From assembly GCF_007860185.1 (NCBI RefSeq), contig NZ_SJPY01000005.1:404613-468612 (forward strand): 64,000 nucleotides of DNA. The letters run 5' to 3'. The DNA comes from Novipirellula aureliae (lineage in GTDB: Bacteria; Planctomycetota; Planctomycetia; Pirellulales; Pirellulaceae). Under the pieces are notes generated by a model, which saw only the letters and a list, made by a program, of their open reading frames with translations, was not told the DNA's origin and did not search any database. Shown here one piece after another: positions 1 to 8,286 of the stretch; positions within the stretch are counted from its first letter, which is position 1, and every line of letters begins with the position of its first letter. The position numbers were made by a program, and so were the translations under genes.

Positions 1-185
1 TCGGCAGGCGGGTTTGGTGTGTGGCGTTTCTCGATTAGCCAAGCAGTGAACTGCAACAAGTTCACGTGCGTTCCGTCACCGATGCGAAGGCCTGCTTCGG
101 TTCGGTAGCGATAGAGCTGCCGTTCGTTGATCACCGTTGCCAGCGAAGTGCTATTGAGCGTTCGACAGCACTCGCTCGGCTTCAT
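1..185 (-). CDS. Small HTH-like protein, partial at window edge
   Basis: The reading frame opens at ATG (183-185, reverse strand) and runs off the left edge without a stop, so only about 61 residues are visible. The visible part ends with a DGTHVNLLQFTAWLIEK stretch that matches the end of the next gene upstream (DGTVNVVDYTAWLLQEK), so the two are tandem paralogues. The pattern of a basic helix followed by DG-x-VN and a TAWL helix resembles small phage HTH proteins of the excisionase or terminase-small-subunit type, but this is only a resemblance. Start lies 11 bases after the preceding stop, which suggests one transcript. Confidence 0.5.
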   Translation of the reverse strand, partial: MKPSECCRTLNSTSLATVINERQLYRYRTEAGLRIGDGTHVNLLQFTAWLIEKRHTPNPPA

Positions 186-195
186 TCTAAGAATA

Positions 196-402
196 TCAAT
201 CGCCACGGTGTTTCTCCTGCAATAGCCAAGCGGTGTAGTCAACGACGTTGACCGTTCCGTCGGCGTTGGTTGGTGCGCCGGATTCAATGTCGGCAGTGAT
301 TTTCTCAAGCGGCACGCGTTGTCTGTAGGCACTGCTTAACAATTTGGCGAGCTGTTCCACCGGTAGCCGTTTGACATTGATGGGTTTCGGTTTGTCTTCC
401 AT
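196..402 (-). CDS. Small HTH-like phage-type protein
   Basis: A 68-residue protein with a LAKLLSSAYRQRVPLEKI helix followed by GAPTNADGTVNVVDYTAWLL. The ending is paralogous to that of the partial gene downstream. Such short proteins with a wing-like DG-x-VN motif occur in phage packaging or excision modules, but function here is unknown. It is the first gene of a leftward pair diverging from the amidoligase-like gene. The start is the only ATG giving the full frame; GAGG lies just upstream. Confidence 0.5.
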   Translation of the reverse strand: MEDKPKPINVKRLPVEQLAKLLSSAYRQRVPLEKITADIESGAPTNADGTVNVVDYTAWLLQEKHRGD

Positions 403-539
403 AACGAGCCTCTAGGGGAATTTGGCAACAGGCCGCACAGGTCGGCGACTGTCGCGAATGAATGCATGTTTTCCATGGTCGGCCGCATGTTTTGGAAGGC
501 CATGTTGGGCCAAAACTGGGGGCGTGTGGGCGAACAAAA

Positions 540-651
540 GAACCTAAAGATTACTGAAACATTACTGCCAGAATTGAGTTGAGGTGTCCCGAAAGCCATG
601 GCTTCATGTGTATTAACACGAACGAATTACACACCCTTCGGAGACACAAAC
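540..651 (+). promoter_or_regulatory. Copied 5' leader, copy 1
   Basis: First of five related leaders in this module. The core here is ATGGCTtCATGTG (598-610, one inserted T), followed by ACGAACGAATT, then GGAGA and the start codon 54 bases after the core. Upstream bases (ATTACTGAAACATTACTG) are the least conserved of the five. It could be a promoter with its transcribed leader, or a short translated leader peptide (MA...); the sequence alone does not decide. Confidence 0.6.
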
Positions 652-1512
652 ATGCACGCCAACAACATCGCCTTCGGTATCGAATTCGAAACGACCTTGC
701 CCTCGAACGACACAACGCCGATCGGCGGATACCACAACGGAACGCAGGTCCCTTGGCTGCCGACGGGATGGAAAGCCGAACGCGACAGCAGCATTCGAAC
801 GCTCGCCCCCAACCGCAAAGGATGCGAATTCGTATCGCCGAAACTTCGCGGCTACCAAGGGCTCCGCCAAGTAGAAGACGCCCTCGACAAAATCAACGAA
901 CACGGCGCACGGGTAAACTACTCTTGCGGCGTACACGTCACGATCGAATTCAACGGCGACGCCGCGGCCCTTTCCCGCCTGATCAGCTTGGTCGGAAACC
1001 ACGAACGAGCCATCTACGCATCGACGGGAACGAAACGACGCGAACGAACCAACTGGGCCAAAACGGTCAAAGCCTACGGCAACAAAGACGAAGCCAAACG
1101 ACGCTGCGAATCGGACCGCTACCACCTTTTGAACCTGACACACTTGGCTCGCGGCCGAAACCGAATCGAATTCCGGGCCTTCGCCGGTACGACCAACAAG
1201 GCCAAGGCTCTCGGCTACATTCAAATGTGCATCGGCTTGGTAGAGCTCGCCTTGAATACAAAACGCTGCAGCGGATGGGACTACGCGAAAAAACCTGGAA
1301 CCAAGAGCTGCTGGGATCGCCCCGGCGCGGGCGAAGGCGAAACGGAACTGAACCGGCTCTTCTACCGGCTCGGCTGGACCAAGGGTTGGTACAAGGGCGA
1401 ACTGCGAAACAAACGGTTCGGCGAACTTTCGGCCGCCGACCAAACCTGCGACTGGAAGGCAACCAAAAGGAAACTTTTGGAAATGGCCCGTAAGTATGAC
1501 CGGGCGGCTTAA
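652..1512 (+). CDS. Amidoligase-like enzyme
   Basis: A 286-residue protein recognised as a putative amidoligase (Amidoligase_2 type, glutamine-synthetase/GCS-like fold). These enzymes are thought to join carboxylates to amines using ATP. Visible hallmarks are an early FGIEFE strand, GCEFVSP near residue 63, CGVHVTI near 100 and IEFRAFAGT near 180, the acidic strands expected to hold metal and ATP. The start at 652 is chosen over 598 because GGAG lies 8 bases upstream and the earlier ATG belongs to the copied leader. Substrate is unknown. It leads a series of small phage-like genes; amidoligases are known from mobile operons, where peptide or protein modification has been proposed. Confidence 0.7.
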   Translation: MHANNIAFGIEFETTLPSNDTTPIGGYHNGTQVPWLPTGWKAERDSSIRTLAPNRKGCEFVSPKLRGYQGLRQVEDALDKINEHGARVNYSCGVHVTIEFNGDAAALSRLISLVGNHERAIYASTGTKRRERTNWAKTVKAYGNKDEAKRRCESDRYHLLNLTHLARGRNRIEFRAFAGTTNKAKALGYIQMCIGLVELALNTKRCSGWDYAKKPGTKSCWDRPGAGEGETELNRLFYRLGWTKGWYKGELRNKRFGELSAADQTCDWKATKRKLLEMARKYDRAA

Positions 1513-1689
1513 CGGCCGGCTCCCCGCCCGATTGACGCCGCGAACTAGATCGCGGCGTCTCTTCGTTTCTAGTGGGAACTTTGGGCAACGTGGGGGCGAA
1601 ACGGCATAGGTAAGTAATAGAAGGCCACTGTTATCGCTTGCTACACACGGTGCGTTCGTGGGCCACGTCGGCGAGATCCAGAAACAATG

Positions 1690-1797
1690 AAAAAGACTGC
1701 AGATTCCTCTCGAAACTAGCTTGAGATAATCCGACATCCATGGCTCATGTGTGGACATACGAAACGCATTTACTTTCACCCAAACGGAGAACCAAAC
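1690..1797 (+). promoter_or_regulatory. Copied 5' leader, copy 2
   Basis: Contains the exact core ATGGCTCATGTGT (1740-1752), preceded by AAAAGACTGC-AGATTCC and followed by ACGAAACGCATTT, AAACGGAGA and the start codon 58 bases after the core. Copy 4 shares the upstream AAAAAGACTGC. Confidence 0.7.
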
Positions 1798-2073
1798 ATG
1801 ACGCTTGAAACCCTGATCAACCTGTTGACCGAATACGCAGAAGAACACGGCGGCGACGCCGAGATACGGTTGATGACGCAGGAGAACTGGCCGTTCGAGA
1901 ACCACATCGCTGGTGTTACCAGCGGCATCGAAATGAACCAGGCCAGCGAAGACGACCCCAGCGAGTACTTCGACGACCAAGACGTTGCCGAGGACAACAC
2001 GATCTACATCGTGGAAGGGGGCCAGATCTGCTACGGCAGCAAACGGGCTTGGGAGACATGCCGCGATTGCTAA
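1798..2073 (+). CDS. Small acidic phage-type protein
   Basis: A 91-residue acidic protein. The start with LETLINLLTEYAEEHGGDAEIRL followed by an NWPFE-type segment and a late YIVEGGQICYG matches a small family seen in phages and integrative elements, function unknown. The start at 1798 follows CGGAGA with good spacing; the longer frame from 1747 begins in the copied leader. No membrane segment or catalytic motif is visible. Confidence 0.65.
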   Translation: MTLETLINLLTEYAEEHGGDAEIRLMTQENWPFENHIAGVTSGIEMNQASEDDPSEYFDDQDVAEDNTIYIVEGGQICYGSKRAWETCRDC

Positions 2074-2097
2074 TCGCGGCCAGCGAAAGTGAGTTTG

Positions 2098-2205
2098 GGA
2101 AACCATTAGAAACTTTCCCGAACTCCGCTTGCTTGTTCTGAAACCGCATGGCTCATGTATGTCAACACAAACGCATTTCCTCTTTCCAACAACGGAGACC
2201 CAACT
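2098..2205 (+). promoter_or_regulatory. Copied 5' leader, copy 3
   Basis: Core ATGGCTCATGTaT (2148-2160) with CGCTTGCTTGTTCTGAAACC upstream and ACACAAACGCATTTCC then AACGGAGA downstream. The start codon is again 58 bases after the core. Confidence 0.7.
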
Positions 2206-2415
2206 ATGGCAAAGAACACCGCTCGAGTCGAAGACGCTTACACCACCGCGCATGTCCGGGCATTGACCTTGCTCGAAGACCTTCACCAACTCGTCGAAGA
2301 CATGCCGGCCCCCGATGCCGACCATCCCATCAATTGGGAACACGTCGGATCGCTGCAGCACCTTTGCGAACGGCTCAAGGAATTGAAGGATTTCGTTGCT
2401 CCAGCCGGCGAATAG
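2206..2415 (+). CDS. Small helical protein, paralogue of 4079-4312
   Basis: A 69-residue, mostly helical acidic protein. Its order AYTTAHVRALTLLEDL - INWEHVGSLQHLCERLKEL parallels AYENAHQISRDLLQHI - LRWTHVRALNLVNAQLSEV in the gene at 4079, so the two are likely paralogues although they are separated by several genes. Both follow a copied leader. GGAGA precedes the start. No known function. Confidence 0.6.
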   Translation: MAKNTARVEDAYTTAHVRALTLLEDLHQLVEDMPAPDADHPINWEHVGSLQHLCERLKELKDFVAPAGE

Positions 2416-2577
2416 ATTCCCACCCGCAACCTTTCGGCCGCGCTCGCCAACGCGGCCGTTTCTCGTTGAATCGCCGCCGATGTTAGCCCGAGTTACGCGA
2501 GGTTGCCAACAAACGGCAAACCATGCCGACATCTTTTTCCGGCCCACAAACGCGAACGTCGGCGGCGTTTGGAAACA

Positions 2578-2697
2578 TCGAAAAAGACTGCGAATTATTC
2601 CCAGGCTTCGCTTGCTGTGTTGCGAAATGCATGGCTCATGTGTTTTAACGCCAAACGGCAAAACGAGTTCAAACCCTTTTATACGAGAGACAAAACC
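2578..2697 (+). promoter_or_regulatory. Copied 5' leader, copy 4
   Basis: Exact core ATGGCTCATGTGT (2631-2643), preceded by AAAAAGACTGCGAATTATTC and CTTCGCTTGCTGTGTTG. The distance from the core to the start is 67 bases, the longest of the five, and the ribosome site is GAGA instead of GGAGA. Confidence 0.7.
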
Positions 2698-2949
2698 ATG
2701 TCCATGAACGAAGCCCAAAAGACCAAAGTCGCCGCCCTTCGCACCGAGATTCGAAAGCTCGACCCGGAGACCTACCAAGAGATTCGCCAGTCGTACTACA
2801 AGATTGCCGACGAGCTTCGCCCCTTGGTCGACGCCCTCGAAAAGGCCGACGCGGACCTGGGACCGAACGGCCCGCTTTTGGAAGAGCACTACATCTTTTG
2901 CGAGATGCTCGACCGGCTCAACAAGAGCCTCTTGGGCGCGGTTGTGTAA
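2698..2949 (+). CDS. Small helical hypothetical protein
   Basis: An 83-residue charged helical protein, with KIADELRPLVDALEKADADLG as the central helix, perhaps coiled coil. There is a second ATG two codons in; the first is used because GAGA lies at normal spacing. I do not recognise a family. It sits between leader copy 4 and the HARE-HTH gene and probably belongs to the same early-gene set. Confidence 0.6.
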   Translation: MSMNEAQKTKVAALRTEIRKLDPETYQEIRQSYYKIADELRPLVDALEKADADLGPNGPLLEEHYIFCEMLDRLNKSLLGAVV

Positions 2950-3099
2950 CCCGCACGCAGCGAGGCAAACGCCGCGGACGGAACCGCGGCACGACTCGCA
3001 AGAACGAAAGCCGAAACGCAAACGGGCGTTGTCGCGGGTGGTTCCCGCGGCCTGACGATGGCAGCCATCCACGAACGAAACCCAAACGGAGAACGAACG

Positions 3100-3594
3100 A
3101 TGAAGAAGGCAGACGTAAAGATTGGCGGCGAATACTTCGCAACGGTCACCAACAAAAAGGTGACGGTGCGTATTGAAGCAGAAAACCATAATGGAGGCTG
3201 GGACGCCACGAATCTTTCGACGGGAAAGAAGGTGCGAATCAAAACGGCCGGTCGGTTGCACGGTTTGGCGCGAGCCACTGTGACGCCGGCAACCGAAACG
3301 CCCGCAAGCGAAACGCGGGCACGAAAACGCGTCGAGAAGAAAACGAACGATAACGCCGGTGGCGAAAAGAAGCTCTCTTGCGTCAAAGCCGCGTTGAAGG
3401 TTCTGACCGACAGCGGCGAACCGATGAACTCGCAAGAGATGATTACCGCGATGGTCGACGCCGGACTGTGGGAAAGCCCTGGCGGTAAGACTCCGCACGC
3501 CACGCTGTACTCGGCGATCCTCCGCGACATGAAACGCGGCGATGAAAGCCGCTTCGTTAAAACGGAACGAGGCCGGTTCACGGCGAGAGCATAG
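3100..3594 (+). CDS. HARE-HTH domain protein
   Basis: A 164-residue protein in two parts. Residues 1-60 form a small beta-rich region (ADVKIGGEYFATV then GGWDATNLSTGKKVRI). A Thr/Ala/Arg-rich linker follows, and residues 95-164 match the HARE-HTH (HB1/ASXL-type) winged helix, with AALKVLTDSGEPMNSQEMI, a TPHATLYSAILRDMK helix and a closing FVKTERGRF strand. HARE-HTH domains are found in RNA polymerase delta and with restriction or modification proteins, where DNA binding linked to modification has been proposed. The start follows AAACGGAGAACGAACG. A weak partial likeness to the leader (ATGGCAGCCAT at 3058) lies upstream. Confidence 0.75.
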   Translation: MKKADVKIGGEYFATVTNKKVTVRIEAENHNGGWDATNLSTGKKVRIKTAGRLHGLARATVTPATETPASETRARKRVEKKTNDNAGGEKKLSCVKAALKVLTDSGEPMNSQEMITAMVDAGLWESPGGKTPHATLYSAILRDMKRGDESRFVKTERGRFTARA

Positions 3595-3603
3595 GACGAA
3601 GCC

Positions 3604-3837
3604 ATGAAGTTTATTTGCGACGTCCGCCAGGTCAACGACTTGGCCGAAGGAGAAACCGCAGCGCCCGAACCCGACATGGGTTACGAACTGCGGTCGATTG
3701 CCGGCTACAACTTTGAAGCCGGTTTGGTGGAATACTTGGTCCGCCACGGAGACGTGATCTTTGCGAGGACAATAGCCGGCGAAGAGTTCGCGATCACGGG
3801 CAGGAACGCCCATGTTTTGGTGCCGCTCGGCTTCTAG
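3604..3837 (+). CDS. Small hypothetical protein
   Basis: A 77-residue protein starting 9 bases after the HARE-HTH stop, so probably co-transcribed with it. It is acidic in the middle and beta-rich at the end (DVIFARTIAGEEFAI). No family recognised. Confidence 0.5.
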   Translation: MKFICDVRQVNDLAEGETAAPEPDMGYELRSIAGYNFEAGLVEYLVRHGDVIFARTIAGEEFAITGRNAHVLVPLGF

Positions 3838-3967
3838 TCCGAACATCGCCGACAACGCCCGACGTTCAAAACGTGCGGGCGTTTCGTCGTGACTGGCGTA
3901 ACAACGCGGCGCACCCGAGCGACGCCACACGCGGCAACGTCGCGGGCAATCGTATTCCGACGACAAA

Positions 3968-4078
3968 CATGTTGAAGTTTTGGAATGTTTCGAAGACTTC
4001 GCTTGATGTGTTGGCAAATCCATGGCTCATGTGTGGTTGTACGAACGACTTTTCAAACAACACGAACGGAGAAACGAA
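3968..4078 (+). promoter_or_regulatory. Copied 5' leader, copy 5
   Basis: Exact core ATGGCTCATGTGT (4022-4034), with GACTTCGCTTGATGTGTTGG upstream and ACGAACGACTTTTC then AACGGAGA downstream. The start is 57 bases after the core. It matches copy 4 closely in the CTTCGCTTG-TGTGTTG stretch. Confidence 0.7.
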
Positions 4079-4312
4079 ATGACGAAAGTGCAAACCTTGA
4101 ATGCGCGGCCAATCGAACCGGCTGCGGCTTACGAAAACGCTCATCAGATTTCACGCGACCTGCTGCAACACATCGAGTTGCAACTCGACCGAATGATTCG
4201 GCCGGACAACAAGGCCTTGCGATGGACGCACGTGCGAGCGTTGAACTTGGTCAACGCTCAACTTTCGGAAGTGGCCGCTTTGGTCGACGAAACCAACAAC
4301 GCTCGTAACTAG
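4079..4312 (+). CDS. Small helical protein, paralogue of 2206-2415
   Basis: A 77-residue helical protein whose helices align with the protein at 2206 (AxxxAH...LL then WTHVRALNL...L). Both lie behind a copied leader, so duplication may have carried gene and leader together. GGAGA precedes the start. Function unknown. Confidence 0.6.
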   Translation: MTKVQTLNARPIEPAAAYENAHQISRDLLQHIELQLDRMIRPDNKALRWTHVRALNLVNAQLSEVAALVDETNNARN

Positions 4313-4323
4313 GAACCGAAACG

Positions 4324-4545
4324 ATGCAAAACAATCTCAAGGCGGGTGACCGCGTACGCTTAATTTCGATGACCGATGATTTCGACCCGATTCCCGCCGG
4401 AACGCCCGGAACGGTCGTCGGTGTCTATCCTCACGGCGACTGGACGCAGGTCGATGTCGATTGGGACACAGACCGGTCACTGATGCTTTCCATTCCACCG
4501 GACCAAGTGGCAATCGTTGCCACCGAGGCCGACAAAACGAACTAA
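4324..4545 (+). CDS. DUF4314 protein
   Basis: A 73-residue protein of the DUF4314 type, recognised by GDRVRLISMTDDFDPIPAG, GTPGTVVGV and DWTQVDVDWDTDRSLML. The fold is probably an SH3-like barrel. These are common small genes on phages and conjugative elements, with no known role. It starts 11 bases after the preceding stop and is likely in the same transcript. Confidence 0.75.
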   Translation: MQNNLKAGDRVRLISMTDDFDPIPAGTPGTVVGVYPHGDWTQVDVDWDTDRSLMLSIPPDQVAIVATEADKTN

Positions 4546-4557
4546 GGAGCAACATCC

Positions 4558-4878
4558 ATGTCCACACGTGCGACCATTGCTGTCCGCCGCGCTGACGGAT
4601 TCTACGACGCGGTTTACCTTCACTACGACGGATATCCTGACCACACTGGAGCAATACTGATGCAACACTTTGCAAACCAAACCGAGGCCCAGACACTCGT
4701 CCGCGGCGGCGATCTTCGTTGCCTACAACGAGAGACCGGCGAACCGGAGTACTTTGCTGACGGTAATCCGACCGCGATGATGCCAACCATCGCGGCACTG
4801 ATCGAATTCGCAAGGAACTGTGGTGCCAAGTACGTTTATGTCTTTGAAGACGGAACTTGGTCCTGCAAGGAATTCTAG
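4558..4878 (+). CDS. Phage-type conserved hypothetical protein
   Basis: A 106-residue protein. The opening STRATIAVRRADGFYDAVYL followed by HYDGYPDHTGAIL is a recognisable signature of a small family frequent in phages and plasmids. Function is unknown. AAGGAGC lies 8 bases before the start. It closes the rightward series and converges on the methyltransferase with a 9-base gap. Confidence 0.7.
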   Translation: MSTRATIAVRRADGFYDAVYLHYDGYPDHTGAILMQHFANQTEAQTLVRGGDLRCLQRETGEPEYFADGNPTAMMPTIAALIEFARNCGAKYVYVFEDGTWSCKEF

Positions 4879-4887
4879 TAGGCGACC

Positions 4888-6198
4888 TCAGCGCATATTC
4901 TCCTCACGCTTGCCGACGGGGATCGGTGATTCGCCGGTCCGTTCCAATATCGCTGGTTTGCCGGTGAATCGTTGGTAGCGGTCGACGATCACGTCACAGT
5001 ACGGCGGATCGAGTTCCATCAAGAACGCCTTGCGTCCGGTTTGCTCCGCGCCGATCAATGTTGATCCGCTGCCGCCGAACAAGTCAAGCACATTGTCGCC
5101 CCTGCGAGACGAATACTGCATTGCCTTCACAGCGAGTTCCGCCGGTTTGCCGGTCAGGTGTTCCAATTGTTGTGGCGGAATCTTTTTGATGTGCCAAAGA
5201 TCGGTCGCGTTGTTTGGGCCGAAGTACTTGTGGCCCGCCCCTTCACGCCATCCGTAGAATGCCCATTCGTGGGCACCCATGAAATCCTTTCTCGTCATGA
5301 CCGGGTGCATCTTGTCCCAGATGATGGCTTGCGAAAAATACAAGCCGTTTGATGACAACACGGGTGGATAGTTTGCGATGTTCGAAAAGCCTCCCCAGAT
5401 ATAGAAGCATCGGCCGGGTTCCAAAACGCGAGCGATGTTGCCGAACCAGGCTTTCAACAGCCGATCGAACTCCTCGTCCGAAACAAAGTCGTTGGCCAGT
5501 GGTCGGTCCTTGGCACGCATCTTCTTGGGACCGTCTTTGGTCTTGCCCTTGCCAGCTTCGAAGGAACTGTTGCCGGCCGCGATTGCGTTCTTGCTACGAG
5601 GTTCAACCTTCACGTTGTACGGCGGGTCTGTATTGCACAATTGAATCGTCGCGCCATTCAAAAGCCGGTCCAGGTCTTCGACGCTGGTCGAGTCACCACA
5701 CATCAAACGGTGATCGCCGAGGATCCAAATGTCGTCACGTTGAGTGATAGCGTCGTCGGGCGGCTCAGGGACATCATCGGGATCGGTCAATCCTTGGCCG
5801 ACACCGGGATCAAGCAGCATCGACAGTTCGTCGGCATCGAAACCGAGCAGTTCACAATTGAAACCTGCGTCTTGCAACGCTCCCATTTCGAGTGGAAGTA
5901 GATCAAAATCCCATTCGGCGTTCTCGCCAGTACGATTGTCGGCGATCCGGTAGGCGCGGACCGCGTCGGGTTCCATGTCCCGTGCGACGTGAACCGGGAC
6001 ATCGGTCAACCCGATTTTCTTGGCGGCTTTGAACCGGGTGTGACCAACGATGATGACGCCGTCGGTGTCAACGACGATCGGCTGGCGGAAACCGAACTCA
6101 TTGATGCTCTGAACGACCGCGTCAACGGCATCGTCATTCAAACGCGGATTATTCTCGTAAGGCTTGATTCGATCAAGCGACCACATTTCGACCTGCAT
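4888..6198 (-). CDS. ParB-like plus DNA methyltransferase (beta class)
   Basis: A 436-residue protein with a ParB/sulfiredoxin-like N-terminal domain (residues 1-95, including GFRQPIVVD and VGHTRFKAA) followed by an N6/N4 DNA methyltransferase. Catalytic DPPY is at 191-194 and the SAM-binding FGGSGST at 374-380. DPPY coming before FGGSG gives the beta-class order. Such fusions are typical phage or mobile-element enzymes that methylate adenine or cytosine in DNA and have no cognate nuclease beside them, as here. AAGGA lies upstream of the ATG. It is the last gene of the leftward replication module. Confidence 0.85.
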   Translation of the reverse strand: MQVEMWSLDRIKPYENNPRLNDDAVDAVVQSINEFGFRQPIVVDTDGVIIVGHTRFKAAKKIGLTDVPVHVARDMEPDAVRAYRIADNRTGENAEWDFDLLPLEMGALQDAGFNCELLGFDADELSMLLDPGVGQGLTDPDDVPEPPDDAITQRDDIWILGDHRLMCGDSTSVEDLDRLLNGATIQLCNTDPPYNVKVEPRSKNAIAAGNSSFEAGKGKTKDGPKKMRAKDRPLANDFVSDEEFDRLLKAWFGNIARVLEPGRCFYIWGGFSNIANYPPVLSSNGLYFSQAIIWDKMHPVMTRKDFMGAHEWAFYGWREGAGHKYFGPNNATDLWHIKKIPPQQLEHLTGKPAELAVKAMQYSSRRGDNVLDLFGGSGSTLIGAEQTGRKAFLMELDPPYCDVIVDRYQRFTGKPAILERTGESPIPVGKREENMR

Positions 6199-6308
6199 AG
6201 CAGTGTCCTTTTCCAGAGGTGAAGAAACGGAAAAGGGGTCGTTTGGTGGTTGGCTAAATGGGTGGTTGGTTAGGTCATTTTTTGAAACACCGATTACAGA
6301 TCGGCGAC

Positions 6309-6545
6309 TTACTTTTCGTTTGCCGGCGGTTGCTCTTCGCGGACATCACCGAACTCGAGCGAGAATGGATCGAGCTCAACGACTTTGCCGTCTCGCCACA
6401 CGACGATTGGCGTGTTGTGTTGGCGGGCGCGAAGCAGCACATCGTTGGTCGACGGCTCCATCGCCGCATTTGCTTTTACATAATCTCTGGCGTGTCGTAG
6501 TGAATCACAAAAGTCGTTCCGAAACAACTCGACAACACCAGCCAT
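6309..6545 (-). CDS. Small conserved hypothetical protein
   Basis: A 78-residue protein whose middle (MEPSTNDVLLRARQHNTPIVVWRDGKVVEL) looks like a compact beta hairpin after a helix. It begins in TAATG at the end of the upstream gene, a one-base overlap implying coupled translation. Family not named; similar short genes occur in planctomycetes as I recall them. Confidence 0.5.
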   Translation of the reverse strand: MAGVVELFRNDFCDSLRHARDYVKANAAMEPSTNDVLLRARQHNTPIVVWRDGKVVELDPFSLEFGDVREEQPPANEK

Positions 6546-7999
6546 TACTGCACAAAACTCTCAGCGTTCTGAATCACAAATCGTCGCAACAGAACTTCAA
6601 CACTCTCAATGGCTGCATAGTATTTCGAGTCGAATTTGTCGAAAGCCTCCTCGTTGTTTGCGTAGACGGAAGCAAGTTGTTCATGTCGCTCGTCTCGGTT
6701 GCGGAATGGCTTCTCTTCCCCGAATAAGCTCAATACGCCATTGAAAATTGCTAGCCGCTCGGTAAATCCCATAGCCTTCAACCCGTCTTGCGCAACCGCC
6801 CAGTTGCTGCCCGCGGAGTTGAAAAAGTACTGAGAATGTCCTCCGTTATTAACCTCTGCATCCAGCCAAAACACTGCGAGGTACATTTGCTGGTCTTTGT
6901 TGAGAGACTCCCAGCCGCCAGATTTCTCTTTTTCCCAGATCCGTTCTTCAAAGTTTTGCAGGCCATGGCTGGCGATCAACCCGCGAGCCGCGCCCTCGGA
7001 CACCTTGTCGTCGGGGTGATTGCTAAATTCCTCGAGGAGAGCGGCATCCTCGGCCATTTTGTGTACACCGAGCAATGCGAGCGACTCACCCAGAGCGTAG
7101 TTGTTGGGATACTTCATCTCTCGGCCGGCGTAGGTCTGGATCAACGACTTGACCCTATCTCGCCCAATTTCCAGATCGAACTGATTGATCACTCGCAGGA
7201 TTTCGTGGAGATACCTTCGATTGTCATTCAAAATTTCGTCCGAAAGAAGGAACGACGCAGCACGGGCTGAGTCAAGTTGCGTCAGGATGCGAGCGGCATC
7301 TTCGACGTTTTGATCTCGTCGAACCAGAGACTCAAGGAATGGCAGAGCACCTGTGGAGACAGTCGGTGAAAGCTCATTCGCTTCGATCGCTCTTTTCATC
7401 CCCATCAAGGCATAAGAGCGGACATATTCGTCCTTGTCTTCAATCGCTCGTTCGACGGCGGGCAACGATTCCGGCAAGCCTGTTTCGGCGATTGCCAAAA
7501 CACAGTTCTTACGAATTTCGTCGGACTCGTGAGAAAGAAATGGCCGAAGCAACGGGATAGCCTGCACAGGCATGTTGCCGTCGAATAACTCACAGATGCG
7601 CATGACGGGAGCCTCCTCCAGAAGATCTCCCTGCTGCAGCTTTGCCAGCTGCCCTTGCTTCGACTCGTCAGCCAAAATTGACATCAGCGCGTCATTTGTC
7701 CGAGGCGATAGAGATCTGAGGACTCGGCCGAGTTCCCAAAGTTCTCGTGGTGACTCAGGGGCGAAAACATATCTCTCCACATTGCTGCGAATTTCCTCGA
7801 CGCTCCATGAGTTTGCCAGCTCTGCGGTTGCGTCGGTCTCTTCATGCCCGGCGATCATATCATTCCAGAGCTCCGGGTTCTTCACAAACTCCCTGAACCC
7901 CGGTGACTTTTCCGTTTGGCCGGCGCGAGTCCTGGCGAAATGTCGAATTGCGAGACCAAAAGCAAAAAGAATGATGACGACAATTAAAAACTTGGCCAC
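6545..7999 (-). CDS. HEAT-repeat membrane protein with DMP19-like end
   Basis: A 484-residue protein. Residues 1-20 form one membrane segment (FLIVVIILFAFGLAI). The middle is helical with HEAT-type repeats near 140-220 (ESDEIRKNCVLAIAETG, DEYVRSYALMGMKRAIE). The last 110 residues match the DMP19/DUF4375 type (QQMYLAVFWLDAEVNNGG, SQYFFNSAG). The start is GTG behind AGGGAAA. The role is probably a binding scaffold at the membrane. It does not look like a core phage gene and may be cargo or a host gene inside the module. Confidence 0.65.
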   Translation of the reverse strand: MAKFLIVVIILFAFGLAIRHFARTRAGQTEKSPGFREFVKNPELWNDMIAGHEETDATAELANSWSVEEIRSNVERYVFAPESPRELWELGRVLRSLSPRTNDALMSILADESKQGQLAKLQQGDLLEEAPVMRICELFDGNMPVQAIPLLRPFLSHESDEIRKNCVLAIAETGLPESLPAVERAIEDKDEYVRSYALMGMKRAIEANELSPTVSTGALPFLESLVRRDQNVEDAARILTQLDSARAASFLLSDEILNDNRRYLHEILRVINQFDLEIGRDRVKSLIQTYAGREMKYPNNYALGESLALLGVHKMAEDAALLEEFSNHPDDKVSEGAARGLIASHGLQNFEERIWEKEKSGGWESLNKDQQMYLAVFWLDAEVNNGGHSQYFFNSAGSNWAVAQDGLKAMGFTERLAIFNGVLSLFGEEKPFRNRDERHEQLASVYANNEEAFDKFDSKYYAAIESVEVLLRRFVIQNAESFVQ

Positions 8000-8258
8000 G
8001 TTTTGTTTCCCTCTTTACGGATCTGATCATCTGCGTTGCGAACACTTACGTCGGACGTAATTGAAGTCCGACGCGAAGGTAAGATCAGCGGCATTCTACC
8101 AATAATTCTCGTTCGGACAATCAAAACTAACTGTGCCTAATAAGGCTGCTGTTCCGGTAGCCCCCACAAGAAGTGTTTGGCCGCGGAGGACCCACTCATT
8201 TTCTTCGCTCCAACGCGCGCCCCGATTTACTCGCCGCCACCGTGCCAACGACGCGCCG

Positions 8259-8286
8259 CCCCGGGCGTATATATATACGCCCGGGG
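8259..8286. repeat. Perfect 28-bp palindrome
   Basis: Perfect palindrome with the half-site CCCCGGGCGTATAT, so GC-rich arms meet at an alternating TA centre. With one bulge the pairing extends outward through GACGCGCCG and CGGCACGTC. It lies between the HEAT-type gene and the primase-polymerase 3' end, about 100 bp from three copies of GGGGCGGCACGT. Possible roles are a replication origin, an operator or a bidirectional terminator. Confidence 0.7.

Noticed and set aside
336..599. 87-codon reverse frame upstream of the amidoligase gene
   Set aside because: It overlaps the better-supported 68-residue gene and has no clear ribosome site. A short protein-like patch (MENMHSFATVADLCGLLP) remains unexplained.
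613..4023. 1136-codon open frame on the reverse strand
   Set aside because: It is antisense to the series of small genes, crosses all their leaders, has no protein-like pattern, and results from strong codon bias on the other strand.
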